Assembly: GCA_009392005.1 (NCBI GenBank) | Contig: VFHL01000004.1 | Coordinates: 62,001-126,000, forward strand | Direction of reading: 5' to 3' | Length of the DNA stretch: 64,000 nucleotides | Source of the DNA: SAR202 cluster bacterium | GTDB taxonomy: Bacteria; Chloroflexota; Dehalococcoidia; UBA6926; VFHL01 | Shown: in pieces, positions 51,753 through 59,940 of the stretch | Position numbering within the stretch: the stretch's first letter is position 1 | Layout of the letters: each line of letters starts with the position of its first letter | Translations under genes and position numbers: made by a program | Notes under the pieces: generated by a model | Database searches by the model: none | Seen by the model: only the letters and a program-made list of their open reading frames with translations | What the model was told of the DNA's origin: nothing

Positions 51753-52985
51753 CTATTCTTGGGCAATAAGGATTCGTTGTTTTTGAATTATCGTTGGTAT
51801 TAGCAATACAATGCCCGCTATTAAAATGCCGCCTAAGACTGTATTTATCACTGCTGCTTGGATCAAACCAACTTGTGTGATCAGTGCGCCAGTAATCAGA
51901 CTGCCAATTGGTAAAGTGTAAACGGCCAATGATCTCAATCCCATCACTCGCCCTCGAAAGTCTGGTACGGCAATCCCTAGAAGTATTGAAGCTACGAGAA
52001 CAAGGCTCATTGATTGCATAATCCCAGCAATCATAATCAAGCCGAAAGAAAGCTCAAAAATTGGGGAGAGGATGACGATTGTAGTCATGATATGCCAGCC
52101 AATCAAGGCGATGATTCCTATTCTTCCTGCGTTTTCGATTGAACGCATTGATGCGACCACAATTGATCCTATAAATGCACCGATCCCAATTCCAGATAAG
52201 AGAAGGCCCAGCCCTGAAGATCCGCTGTTCAGTGTTTCCCTTGCATAAACGGGCATCAAAGCATAGTTGAAAGGAAATGCGGTTAAGTTGGCAACTGCAG
52301 CCATCAACAGTGCTGCCAATAGCGTTTTATTGTTTCTAACATAATTAATGCCTTGGACTAGTGTGGTCCAAAATGAATTGGTATATCCAATCGGCGATGA
52401 AGATTTGATTTTTATAAATGTAATTGACATTGCGCTTGCAATATAAACAAACCCGAGAACGAGATAAGATCCTGCAGGACCAACGATCGAAAAAAGAATT
52501 CCACCCGTAACCGGTGCTGCTATCTGCATCAGGTTTCTTCCAGAATTATTCAAAGCAACTGCATTCGATACTTTCTCTACGGGAACACTGTCTGCCACAA
52601 GAGCTTGCCTCGCAGGCATATCAAAAATGCGGGCAAGACCCGTCATCGCGGTAGCCACAAAAATATGCCAAGTTTGAACATTTTCAGAAAGGACCAAGAG
52701 TGTCATTACAAATGCTAAAGACGCCATAAACCCTTGCGCAGAAATCACAATTCCTGTTCTTGAGAAGCGGTCAGCAATGGCGCCGGTAAAAGCACCAAAC
52801 AACGTTGCCGCTTGCCGCGAGGTTGTAACAAACCCGACCAATAAAGGTGAATCTGTCAAGGTGAGGACATACCATGCCAAGACCACGGCCTCCATTTGTT
52901 GAGCAAATCCGGAAAAGATCGATGATAGCCAAATCAACCGGAAATTTTTTTCATGGAAGGTTATAAAAATCTGCAAAAAGTTCAT
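51753..52985 (-). CDS. MFS transporter, enterobactin-exporter (EntS/MFS_3) type
   Basis: A 410-aa carrier from ATG 52985 (TTG 52994 adds three residues). FRLIWLSSIFSGFAQQMEAVVLAWYVL is the typical MFS_3 start, followed by GAIADRFSRTGIVI, the loop 2-3 motif. PARQALVADSVPVEKVSNAVALNNSGRNLMQI and FRGRVMGLRSLAVYTLPIGSL are strong MFS_3 signatures. The family exports siderophores, macrolides and other hydrophobic compounds. It is divergent from the GNAT gene, with 40 nt between starts. Confidence 0.9.
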   Translation of the reverse strand: MNFLQIFITFHEKNFRLIWLSSIFSGFAQQMEAVVLAWYVLTLTDSPLLVGFVTTSRQAATLFGAFTGAIADRFSRTGIVISAQGFMASLAFVMTLLVLSENVQTWHIFVATAMTGLARIFDMPARQALVADSVPVEKVSNAVALNNSGRNLMQIAAPVTGGILFSIVGPAGSYLVLGFVYIASAMSITFIKIKSSSPIGYTNSFWTTLVQGINYVRNNKTLLAALLMAAVANLTAFPFNYALMPVYARETLNSGSSGLGLLLSGIGIGAFIGSIVVASMRSIENAGRIGIIALIGWHIMTTIVILSPIFELSFGLIMIAGIMQSMSLVLVASILLGIAVPDFRGRVMGLRSLAVYTLPIGSLITGALITQVGLIQAAVINTVLGGILIAGIVLLIPTIIQKQRILIAQE

Positions 52986-53013
52986 CTTTATCAAATTTCA
53001 GTCGTGCTGTGGT

Positions 53014-53019
53014 TATAAT
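53014..53019 (+). promoter_or_regulatory. TATAAT -10 box 6 nt before the GNAT start codon
   Basis: A consensus -10 hexamer ends 6 nt before ATG 53026, where transcription would begin at the start codon itself. No ribosome-binding sequence lies in between, so a leaderless transcript is the simplest reading. Confidence 0.45.
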
Positions 53020-53025
53020 GTCCTA

Positions 53026-53460
53026 ATGAGTAACTATAGTATTGTAGAGTTAACGCCAGATAACGAACAGCAATTCGTTGAAATTCTGAGCGAATTGCGC
53101 GAAGGTCTGATCTTAGAAGAGTTCCAAGATATTATAGCGCGGGCGCGGGAGAATCGCGAAAATTACCGCTTTGTTGGCGCTGAGTTGGATGGCGAGATTG
53201 TAGCGGTGACGGGTTATAGAGTAGAGCACAACCTCAAGAATGGTGGAATGCTTTTCTTCGTGGAGGATTTGGTCACTCGTTCAAGTTTTCGTTCTAAAGG
53301 GGCAGGGAAATTCCTGCTGTCTTATGTCGAGGATGAGGCGAGAAGATACGGCTCCCGAACCATCGAACTCAACAGCGGGACATGGAGAAAAGACGCCCAT
53401 AGGTTCTACTTACGTGAGCGTTATACGATAGATGAGTTCAGGTTTCGTAAGATTCTCTAA
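53026..53460 (+). CDS. GNAT family N-acetyltransferase
   Basis: A 144-aa protein with the GNAT layout: YRFVGAELDGEIVAVTGYR (beta strands 2-3), FVEDLVTRSSFRSKGAGKFLLSYVEDEARRYG (motif A with R-x-x-G-x-G-like SKGAG that binds the CoA pyrophosphate) and TIELNSGTWRKDAHRFYLRERY (motif B). It transfers an acetyl group to an unknown amine. It sits between two MFS_3-type exporters, which may point to resistance or modification of a small molecule. Confidence 0.88.
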   Translation: MSNYSIVELTPDNEQQFVEILSELREGLILEEFQDIIARARENRENYRFVGAELDGEIVAVTGYRVEHNLKNGGMLFFVEDLVTRSSFRSKGAGKFLLSYVEDEARRYGSRTIELNSGTWRKDAHRFYLRERYTIDEFRFRKIL

Positions 53461-53596
53461 AAAACGATATATGATTAGATCCAATCGTGAGCAATTCGTG
53501 TTAGGTGAGTTCTTATAGTGCACCACAAAACGTATCTTTCGGCTTTATTGTAAGTAAAGATTAAACACACGAAGTGCATATCACCTCGAGGGAAGA

Positions 53597-54856
53597 ATGA
53601 ACCAAGCGAATAAGGATAGCCGTCTAGGTATGTTGTCCGCATTGAGACACGGCAACTTCAAGGCTTTCTGGATTGGCCTTGTAGTGTCTGTTTCTGGTAT
53701 GCAAATGTTTTACGTCATTCAAGTATGGCTTGTTTATCACCTCACTGAATCTGCATTGCAACTCGGTATGTTGGGATTAGCGCGAGCTGTACCTTCGATC
53801 ATTCTAGGCCTTGCTGGCGGAGTCGCAGCGGACAAGATTGATCAACGCAAATTGTTAATGTTTACGTCAATTTTCATCTTCATCTCTTACACAATTCTCG
53901 CTACACTGACCCTTACCGGGAGCGTTAAGGTTTGGCATATCCTAATCACCGTGTTTGTTGTAGGGGGGTTCCAAGCATTTGACCAAGCATCGAGGCAGGC
54001 AATTTTTCCTCATTTGATTCCTCGATCCGAAATGCTGAAAGCGGTCGCATTGAACTCTACCGTTCATCCAGGATCCCGAATATATGCGCCACTTATAGGC
54101 GGATTCTTTATTGATTATGTTGGCACACCTATCATTGGGGCATCAATTGCTATATATGTGATTGCATTAACGTACGTATTTTTCTGTTTCCAACTATCTA
54201 GAGTTCGAATGCCAGCGATACCACGATCTGCAGAAGGGAATGGCTTTCAAGAAATCGTCAACGGTTTAAAATACATCTCTTTCAGGCCGATATTTCGATT
54301 GTTGATTGCAACCTCATTCATAAATGCATTCTTCGGAATGTCTCATTTAATTTTAGCGCCTATTCTTGTGGGGTCTTTTTTTGGAAATGCCTCTGGTTCT
54401 GCTGTGGCCATGCTATTCTCTATGGAAGGATTAGGTGGGGTTGTAGGGGCAATCGTTGGTGGGAATTTAAGTGCTTCGGGCCACTTTAAGATCCATAATA
54501 TAATAGTGCTCGGTGCCGCATTTTACGGGGTATTCCTTGTTGGCATAGCTATTTCTCCAATATATGCAATAGTCGCCATTTTGGAATTATTGTCCTCAAC
54601 ATCAAACAATCTTTTTTCAGTTATTGCTCAGACCACATTACAAACGCAAGTGACCGACGAATTTAGAGGACGTGTCATGGGTATTTGGAGCATGACATAT
54701 TCGATTATGAGACCGTTTGGACAGCTCGGTATGGGAGCGATTGGAAATACTTTGAATGCACCGCTCGCTATTGGTGGTGGTGGCTTAGTAGTATTTGTGA
54801 TTGCGCTTCTTGGTTGTGGTCGTAGTAATGAATTGCGATCATTAAAGAATTCTTGA
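53597..54856 (+). CDS. MFS transporter, enterobactin-exporter (MFS_3) type
   Basis: A 419-aa carrier with 12 helices. LSALRHGNFKAFWIGLVVSVSG starts the first helix, GVAADKIDQRKLLM is the loop 2-3 motif, and FDQASRQAIFPHLIPRSEMLKAVALNS and TDEFRGRVMGIWSMTYSIMRPFG are the MFS_3 signatures. It is a homologue of 51753-52985, on the opposite strand; both flank the GNAT gene. The substrate is unknown. ATG 53597 has GAGGGAAG upstream. Confidence 0.9.
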   Translation: MNQANKDSRLGMLSALRHGNFKAFWIGLVVSVSGMQMFYVIQVWLVYHLTESALQLGMLGLARAVPSIILGLAGGVAADKIDQRKLLMFTSIFIFISYTILATLTLTGSVKVWHILITVFVVGGFQAFDQASRQAIFPHLIPRSEMLKAVALNSTVHPGSRIYAPLIGGFFIDYVGTPIIGASIAIYVIALTYVFFCFQLSRVRMPAIPRSAEGNGFQEIVNGLKYISFRPIFRLLIATSFINAFFGMSHLILAPILVGSFFGNASGSAVAMLFSMEGLGGVVGAIVGGNLSASGHFKIHNIIVLGAAFYGVFLVGIAISPIYAIVAILELLSSTSNNLFSVIAQTTLQTQVTDEFRGRVMGIWSMTYSIMRPFGQLGMGAIGNTLNAPLAIGGGGLVVFVIALLGCGRSNELRSLKNS

Positions 54857-54882
54857 AGCTAAGCCATTCAATGGGTTAGATT

Positions 54883-56157
54883 CTAAATCTGCAATGATGG
54901 TTTACGGCAAATGAAATATGCAACTGCAGATACAGCATAAACGACGACGAAAGTGATTATCGCGATGTTGTAGTTGCCAAAGTAATCAAATACACCACCA
55001 GTAAAAATAGGTCCTGCGGCAGCTAACGGAGTCGTAGCCATACTAAGAATCCCCCATATCTTCGCATAATGATCTTGGCCAAAATATTCACCGAGAATCG
55101 CTCGATTTAACGCATGGGCTCCACCGCCAAAACCGTATATTAGTACAAAAACATACACTTGCCACGCTGACGTTGCTAGGAAAAGCAAGGCTAATGCCAA
55201 TGTTTCAAAGAGAACGATAATTGCCATGACCCGGCGTCTCTCATATCTATCGCTTACCCATCCACCCAAGATGGCACCACCAATTCCCATAAAAGCTAAC
55301 AAACCCACTGTGCTGCCCGCCATAATTGCTGAAAAGCCACGATCTTGGAGAAGCGGAGAAAAATGAAAAATCATACCTGATTGCCCAAACTGGCGTAAAC
55401 CCATAGCTAGATTCAATATCCAAAAGGCAGGTATCCGAACAACTTGCTGAACCGTAAAATGGGTAATACCTGCAATTGTTGACTGCCCTGAAGTAATTGC
55501 TGGTGAGTTTCCCTCTAAGGGATCTCCATCAGGCAGTAAACCCATATCGGATGGCCGCGTACGAATCATCATTGCAAATGGGAGAACAACCAATAAGAGC
55601 GCAATACCAGCAATGATTGCTGCAACCCGCCATCCAACGTTTGAAATCAATATTGCAACTAATGGAGCGAGCAAAACGCCTCCCGCTGCTTGAGCCGCCA
55701 TACCGAAACCCATCGCCCGCCCTTTTTTACGATTAAACCAGTTGTTTATCATTGCCCAATTAGGTGCAAACCCACCAATATTCGTACCAACGGAAACCAT
55801 AAATGTCCAAGTCAATATGAATAGGAGGAATGAATTCGTAAACAAACCGAATAATATGAGTCCAATTCCAGCCATTGTCATACCGAATATGATCGGCCTT
55901 TTGGGTCCTAATCGATCAATAAAATACCCAACAATTGGCGCCAGCAGAAAATTCTCGGCTCGTGCAAGGGAAAAAGCAACAGACATAGTTGTTCTGTTCA
56001 AGCCTAGAGCTGTAGAAACTGGAATAAAAAATACCGTAGCACTGTAAGTTATGATTCCACTCGAAAAACCCATAATCACACATGATGCGACAAGGAGACG
56101 CCATCCATAAAAGGATTTTGCGGACCAAGGCAATGACAAGTATCTCAATAAATGCAT
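54883..56157 (-). CDS. MFS transporter, monocarboxylate/oxalate-formate type
   Basis: A 424-aa carrier (ATG 56157; TTG 56187 would add 10 residues). FYGWRLLVASCVIMGFSSGIITYSATVFF, GYFIDRLGPKRPI and RPSDMGLLPDGDP are typical of the OFA/MCT branch. It is the last gene of the long minus-strand cluster with CoA-transferases and hydroxyacid dehydrogenases, so it is a good candidate for the carboxylate importer of that pathway. The 95-nt gap to the upstream gene leaves room for an extra promoter. Confidence 0.88.
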   Translation of the reverse strand: MHLLRYLSLPWSAKSFYGWRLLVASCVIMGFSSGIITYSATVFFIPVSTALGLNRTTMSVAFSLARAENFLLAPIVGYFIDRLGPKRPIIFGMTMAGIGLILFGLFTNSFLLFILTWTFMVSVGTNIGGFAPNWAMINNWFNRKKGRAMGFGMAAQAAGGVLLAPLVAILISNVGWRVAAIIAGIALLLVVLPFAMMIRTRPSDMGLLPDGDPLEGNSPAITSGQSTIAGITHFTVQQVVRIPAFWILNLAMGLRQFGQSGMIFHFSPLLQDRGFSAIMAGSTVGLLAFMGIGGAILGGWVSDRYERRRVMAIIVLFETLALALLFLATSAWQVYVFVLIYGFGGGAHALNRAILGEYFGQDHYAKIWGILSMATTPLAAAGPIFTGGVFDYFGNYNIAIITFVVVYAVSAVAYFICRKPSLQI

Positions 56158-56252
56158 AGGGTAGGCATCATCAGGCTTGAAGGACAAGCAGTGTCAAGAG
56201 GGAAGACACATTAAACATATATAGATAGCTTTCGATTATGCAATATTTCCAA

Positions 56253-56867
56253 TTAACCCTTCCCCATGTTTCGCGCCAGGAAAATTCGCCACGCGACGAC
56301 GACATTTGTCAAAACAGCAAGAATTGTTAGAGTCCAGAACATTTGACCAAGGATCGATCCAATTACCATCAGGAATAAGCGAGTGTCCCTAGACGCTATA
56401 ATAGCCGCCTGTCCAGAAAATCCTTCACCAAGGCTCGCCTCTGCCCGTGCACGCGAATAACTAATGTTTAGTGATCCAGCGATGGCAAGGAGGCCAACCC
56501 CTGCTACTAATTCCGGCAACATCAGGTTTTCATAGAGGAGCGACCAATAAATCATGCCGCTCAACATTCCAATATCCGCATAACGATCTAAAACGGCATC
56601 AAAAAATGCGCCGAAATTACTCGTCATATTTTTCGCACGCGCTAAATCACCATCTGTACTGTCAAGAACCATTGAAAATAGAGCAACCATGGCAGCTGCA
56701 ATGTTCAAGCCAAGAACAAAAAGTCCCAACGCAATTGATGCACACACGAATGCAGCGAATGATACATGGTTGGGTGTTACCGGGGTCGGAACTAGAGCTC
56801 GCGCAAGAGGTCGTGAAAATCGACGAAAAATGTATTCCGATATGAATCCTTCATTTAAAACAGCCAT
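56253..56867 (-). CDS. CDP-alcohol phosphatidyltransferase
   Basis: A 204-aa membrane enzyme with the full family motif D69-x2-D72-G73-x2-A76-R77-x8-G86-x3-D90-x3-D94 (DSTDGDLARAKN to FFDAVLD). About five helices follow. Such enzymes join a CDP-activated lipid or alcohol to glycerol-phosphate, inositol or another alcohol; the exact acceptor is not evident. It lies 14 nt after lhgO, so the two are probably co-transcribed, although a functional link is not obvious. Confidence 0.9.
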   Translation of the reverse strand: MAVLNEGFISEYIFRRFSRPLARALVPTPVTPNHVSFAAFVCASIALGLFVLGLNIAAAMVALFSMVLDSTDGDLARAKNMTSNFGAFFDAVLDRYADIGMLSGMIYWSLLYENLMLPELVAGVGLLAIAGSLNISYSRARAEASLGEGFSGQAAIIASRDTRLFLMVIGSILGQMFWTLTILAVLTNVVVAWRIFLARNMGKG

Positions 56868-56881
56868 ATTTTAATAAATCC

Positions 56882-58099
56882 TTACCCAACAAGATCAAAC
56901 GATTTTTCAGCCAAGTTGCCAACATACTCTCCAATTGCGAGAGAGGAGGTTGCTGCAGGAGACGGCGCATTACGAATGTGTATTGCATTTCGCGTTTCAT
57001 TAATACTGAAATCGCTAAGCAAGTTGCCCTTACGATCCAACGCTTGAGCCCTGACACCAGTATGGCCAGGAACCAAATCGCTCTCTGTGATTTCTGGCAT
57101 CAATTTCTGAAGGGCTTTCACAAACGCACGTTTGCTCGCTGATCGATAAAATTCACCAGCACCCATCTTCCAATATTTCCGCGTCATCGCCCAAAATCCA
57201 GGGAACCGAAATGTGCCTGCCATATCAGACATGTTAAATGTTGTTCGAGTGTATCCTTCTCGGGCGAATGCGAGCACAGCATTTGGGCCCGCTTCTCGTT
57301 CTCCATGGATCGTTCTTGTAAAGTGAACGCCAAGAAACGGAAACGCAGGGTCTGGTACAGGATATATCAGATTGTTAACAAGATGCTCGCGATCCTCCCG
57401 AAGCATATAATATTCACCACGAAAAGGAATAATCTTGATATCAACAGGGACTCCCAGCATTCTTGCGATGACATCTACGTGAAGGCCGGCGGCATTTATC
57501 AGATGTTTGGCTTCGATATCTCCGGCTGTTGTATTTAGTACAAGGCCTTCAGCTCTAGTTTCAATATCAAGCACTTCTGCGTCAGTATTGATCTCACTAC
57601 CATGTTCTTGAATTTCGGTCGCGTACGATGAAGCGACCAATTGGTAATCAACGATGCCCGTCGTTGGTACCACAATAGCCTTCAACCCTGTTGTATGCGG
57701 CTCATATTCACCAATCTGCTCTTTTTCGATCATTTCGATTCCTTGAACGCCATTCGCAATTCCGCGTTCAAACAAGTTTTGTAGCCGAGGCAACTCTTCT
57801 TCATCTGTCGCTACAACCAGTTTGCCACAGACATCGAATTCAATACCGTGTTCAGTACAATATTGCTTCATTCGTTCCGCACCATCTACACAAAACTGCG
57901 CTTTGAAAGAACCTGGTTGGTAATAAAGACCAGAATGGATTACACCGCTATTATGTCCGGTTTGATGTTGGCCAATTTCCGATTCCTTTTCGACGAGGCC
58001 AACAACCATTTTAGGAAACCGCTGCGACAATTCCCTTGCTATAGCCAAACCAACAATTCCACCACCAACCACAGCAACATCATATGATTTAAAAGTCAT
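56882..58099 (-). CDS. lhgO: L-2-hydroxyglutarate oxidase/dehydrogenase
   Basis: A 405-aa FAD enzyme. ATG 58099 has GGGAGGAG about 7 nt upstream. The FAD motif VVGGGIVGLAIARELSQRFP is at 10-29, then VEKESEIGQHQTGHNSGVIHSGLYY, a close LhgO signature. FGGEYYMLR-like FRGEYYMLRED and VPDPAFPFLGVHFTR are also family features. It oxidises L-2-hydroxyglutarate to 2-oxoglutarate and passes electrons to the quinone pool. No csiD is adjacent. It lies between the gamma-carbonic-anhydrase-like gene and the CDP-alcohol gene. Confidence 0.9.
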   Translation of the reverse strand: MTFKSYDVAVVGGGIVGLAIARELSQRFPKMVVGLVEKESEIGQHQTGHNSGVIHSGLYYQPGSFKAQFCVDGAERMKQYCTEHGIEFDVCGKLVVATDEEELPRLQNLFERGIANGVQGIEMIEKEQIGEYEPHTTGLKAIVVPTTGIVDYQLVASSYATEIQEHGSEINTDAEVLDIETRAEGLVLNTTAGDIEAKHLINAAGLHVDVIARMLGVPVDIKIIPFRGEYYMLREDREHLVNNLIYPVPDPAFPFLGVHFTRTIHGEREAGPNAVLAFAREGYTRTTFNMSDMAGTFRFPGFWAMTRKYWKMGAGEFYRSASKRAFVKALQKLMPEITESDLVPGHTGVRAQALDRKGNLLSDFSINETRNAIHIRNAPSPAATSSLAIGEYVGNLAEKSFDLVG

Positions 58100-58257
58100 G
58101 GCGATCTCCTCCCAGAAATTGATCGTGACGGATTGCAATCAAACTGAAGCCACTCCAGCAAACTGTATTACCACCACCAACTCCACAACATCTTATTAAC
58201 AGTATATCGATACGCCTCAATTTTAAATCAAACAGCTATGAGGGCCGACACGTTATC

Positions 58258-58276
58258 CTTATCGGGCGCCGATAAG
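58258..58276. repeat. 19-bp inverted repeat downstream of the gamma-CA-like gene
   Basis: CTTATCGGGCGCCGATAAG has perfect 8-bp arms around GCG. It sits 40 nt after the gamma-CA stop and about 160 nt before the lhgO start on the minus strand. There is no T-run, so a classical terminator is doubtful; an operator for lhgO or an mRNA-processing hairpin are alternatives. Confidence 0.4.
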
Positions 58277-58315
58277 ATCAATGTATCAATGGTAACGACT
58301 GCTATTGTTTGAACC

Positions 58316-58903
58316 TTAACTTGGTAAAGTGAGTACGTTGCCTTCTGGCCGTTCTGGCCGCCAATCTTCCGGCATGAGGAATTCGCCTGGCACATCGTCT
58401 AGTTTCTCTGCTTTGAATTTCTGGCCATTTCGTGCATAGCCTTCAGCTGTGCCTCGTATCATCTTATGGTGGCGCTCTTCTGTCTCTCTCCGCGCTTCCG
58501 CAGGAGCTCCCACGCAAAAAGAATTTGGCGGGAAGACGACGCGCTCTAAAACAGTTGACCCAGCGGCGACAATAGATTTTTCATTGATGATCGCCTCACC
58601 GTTCACAACTGCACCATTCCCTATAAGACAATGTGTCTCAACAGTTTTCGCATGGCACATCACGTGATGACCCAACGTCACGTATTCTCCAAACCATGCA
58701 TTACTGTCCGAATGGATCATACAATTGTCTTGTATATCAACATATGCCTCAAGAACAATCTTGTGAGCGTTCGCTCGAATAATAGTCCCCGGCCAAATAC
58801 TGCACATGGGACCAATTTCAACGTCCCCTACAATGTAGGCATCTTCGCTTATGAATGCACTCGGGTGAATTTTGGGCGTTTTTCCATCAAAACTGCGAAT
58901 CAT
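58316..58903 (-). CDS. Gamma-carbonic-anhydrase-like left-handed beta-helix protein (CaiE/PaaY-like)
   Basis: A 195-aa hexapeptide-repeat protein. GDVEIGPMCSIWPGTIIRANAHK forms early helix turns, then DIQDNCMIHSD (H64) and LGHHVMCHA (H79, H84) provide the three zinc ligands. The usual R-G-D of carbonic anhydrases reads R-A-N here. AAGGAGG 7 nt upstream gives a firm ATG 58903. CaiE, the homologue in carnitine operons, travels with the class III CoA-transferase CaiB. The same pairing occurs here, so a role near CoA-ester metabolism is likely. Confidence 0.88.
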   Translation of the reverse strand: MIRSFDGKTPKIHPSAFISEDAYIVGDVEIGPMCSIWPGTIIRANAHKIVLEAYVDIQDNCMIHSDSNAWFGEYVTLGHHVMCHAKTVETHCLIGNGAVVNGEAIINEKSIVAAGSTVLERVVFPPNSFCVGAPAEARRETEERHHKMIRGTAEGYARNGQKFKAEKLDDVPGEFLMPEDWRPERPEGNVLTLPS

Positions 58904-58937
58904 GATCTTTCCTCCTTATTTTTCTTTCGGTCAACTA

Positions 58938-59885
58938 CTAATCATTTCCGGGACCAGGATGAGTACCGTGTTCGTGATGTGCACCACCAGCTGGTCGATT
59001 CCAAATTTCGATTAATGTACCAACGCATGTACGAGGATGAAACCAAGCCACGACCTGTTTCGTTTCCTCACGAGGCGGGATGCTCCCTATTTGTTGTAAT
59101 CCCGCTGCTTTCCCATCATCAACGGCCTGATGAGTGTCAAACGCAAACGGGCAGATGTGATGGAATGTTGCACCTTGTGCCGCACGTTGCGCAACTAGTT
59201 TGGCAGTTCCGCTATCAGGAGTGGTTGGAATGCTTATTTCGATCACGCTACCGCCAACCGGATATTCAAGTAAATGTACCGGGTCCGATGCCGCCCGACT
59301 TAGGTCACGATCTTCTGACGGGCCATCTTGGCCTCGTTCCATCGTTTTATCTTCTCTGAACCCAAAAACACCCCCCCATAAGCCCCGTACCTCTTCGGCA
59401 TTCCGCGCTGCTAATCCAATATGTGCCATACCCTGAAGTAACCCGTTCCCCTTGTAAAAGGGATGCGCAAAGTAATGTTCTTCGGGTGTAATTTGAATGC
59501 GGATCCCCAAAGTGCTATCAGGATCTAACATCACCGGGCTTGTACCATCCCAAGCGCCATCTAACTTTACGCCTTTTGTTTGTAGAGCAGCGACATCAGT
59601 TTTGATGTCGTTAGATGCAAAAGATATGTAATAGAGGCCAGCTCGACGCTCTTCAACAAACTTTCCAGCAGGAGAGTTAGGGTCGTTCGGTTTGCTGATC
59701 TCAATATACATTTCACCAATAGGCATTTCTATACTCGTCACGTCATCGAACGTGCCTGACCTACCTTCTGGCCATGGGCTTCGATGTTCATCCACAGAAA
59801 GCCCCCAACCATCTCCAAATACGTGTCGTCCATCTTCTAGTTCACCAGCGAGAATCCCAACATGATCTATTCTTGTAATTGACAT
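58938..59885 (-). CDS. Two-module VOC (glyoxalase-fold) protein, paralogue of 11674-12624
   Basis: A 315-aa protein that aligns along its whole length with the VOC protein at 11674-12624. It starts SITRIDHVGILAGELEDG, has the GEMYIEISKPNDPNSPAG strand, a second module from MAHIGLAARNAEE, and the tail PAGGAHHEHGTHPGPGND with a His cluster. It is the third gene of the CoA-transferase cluster, between the Ldh-family and gamma-CA-like genes. A metal-dependent step on a CoA-linked or 2-oxo intermediate is the context-based guess. Confidence 0.87.
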   Translation of the reverse strand: MSITRIDHVGILAGELEDGRHVFGDGWGLSVDEHRSPWPEGRSGTFDDVTSIEMPIGEMYIEISKPNDPNSPAGKFVEERRAGLYYISFASNDIKTDVAALQTKGVKLDGAWDGTSPVMLDPDSTLGIRIQITPEEHYFAHPFYKGNGLLQGMAHIGLAARNAEEVRGLWGGVFGFREDKTMERGQDGPSEDRDLSRAASDPVHLLEYPVGGSVIEISIPTTPDSGTAKLVAQRAAQGATFHHICPFAFDTHQAVDDGKAAGLQQIGSIPPREETKQVVAWFHPRTCVGTLIEIWNRPAGGAHHEHGTHPGPGND

Positions 59886-59940
59886 GCTTGCCCCAATCCT
59901 TGTATGTGAAAATCAGTTTGTGTCGGAGTACGAATAATGA

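Noticed and set aside
54859-54879. CTAAGCCATT/AATGGGTTAG near-palindrome between convergent MFS genes as terminator
   Set aside because: One mismatch, a 1-nt centre and no T-run make a terminator call too weak.
58631-59359. 242-codon plus-strand open frame
   Set aside because: Spans the antisense of the gamma-CA-like and VOC genes and matches no family.
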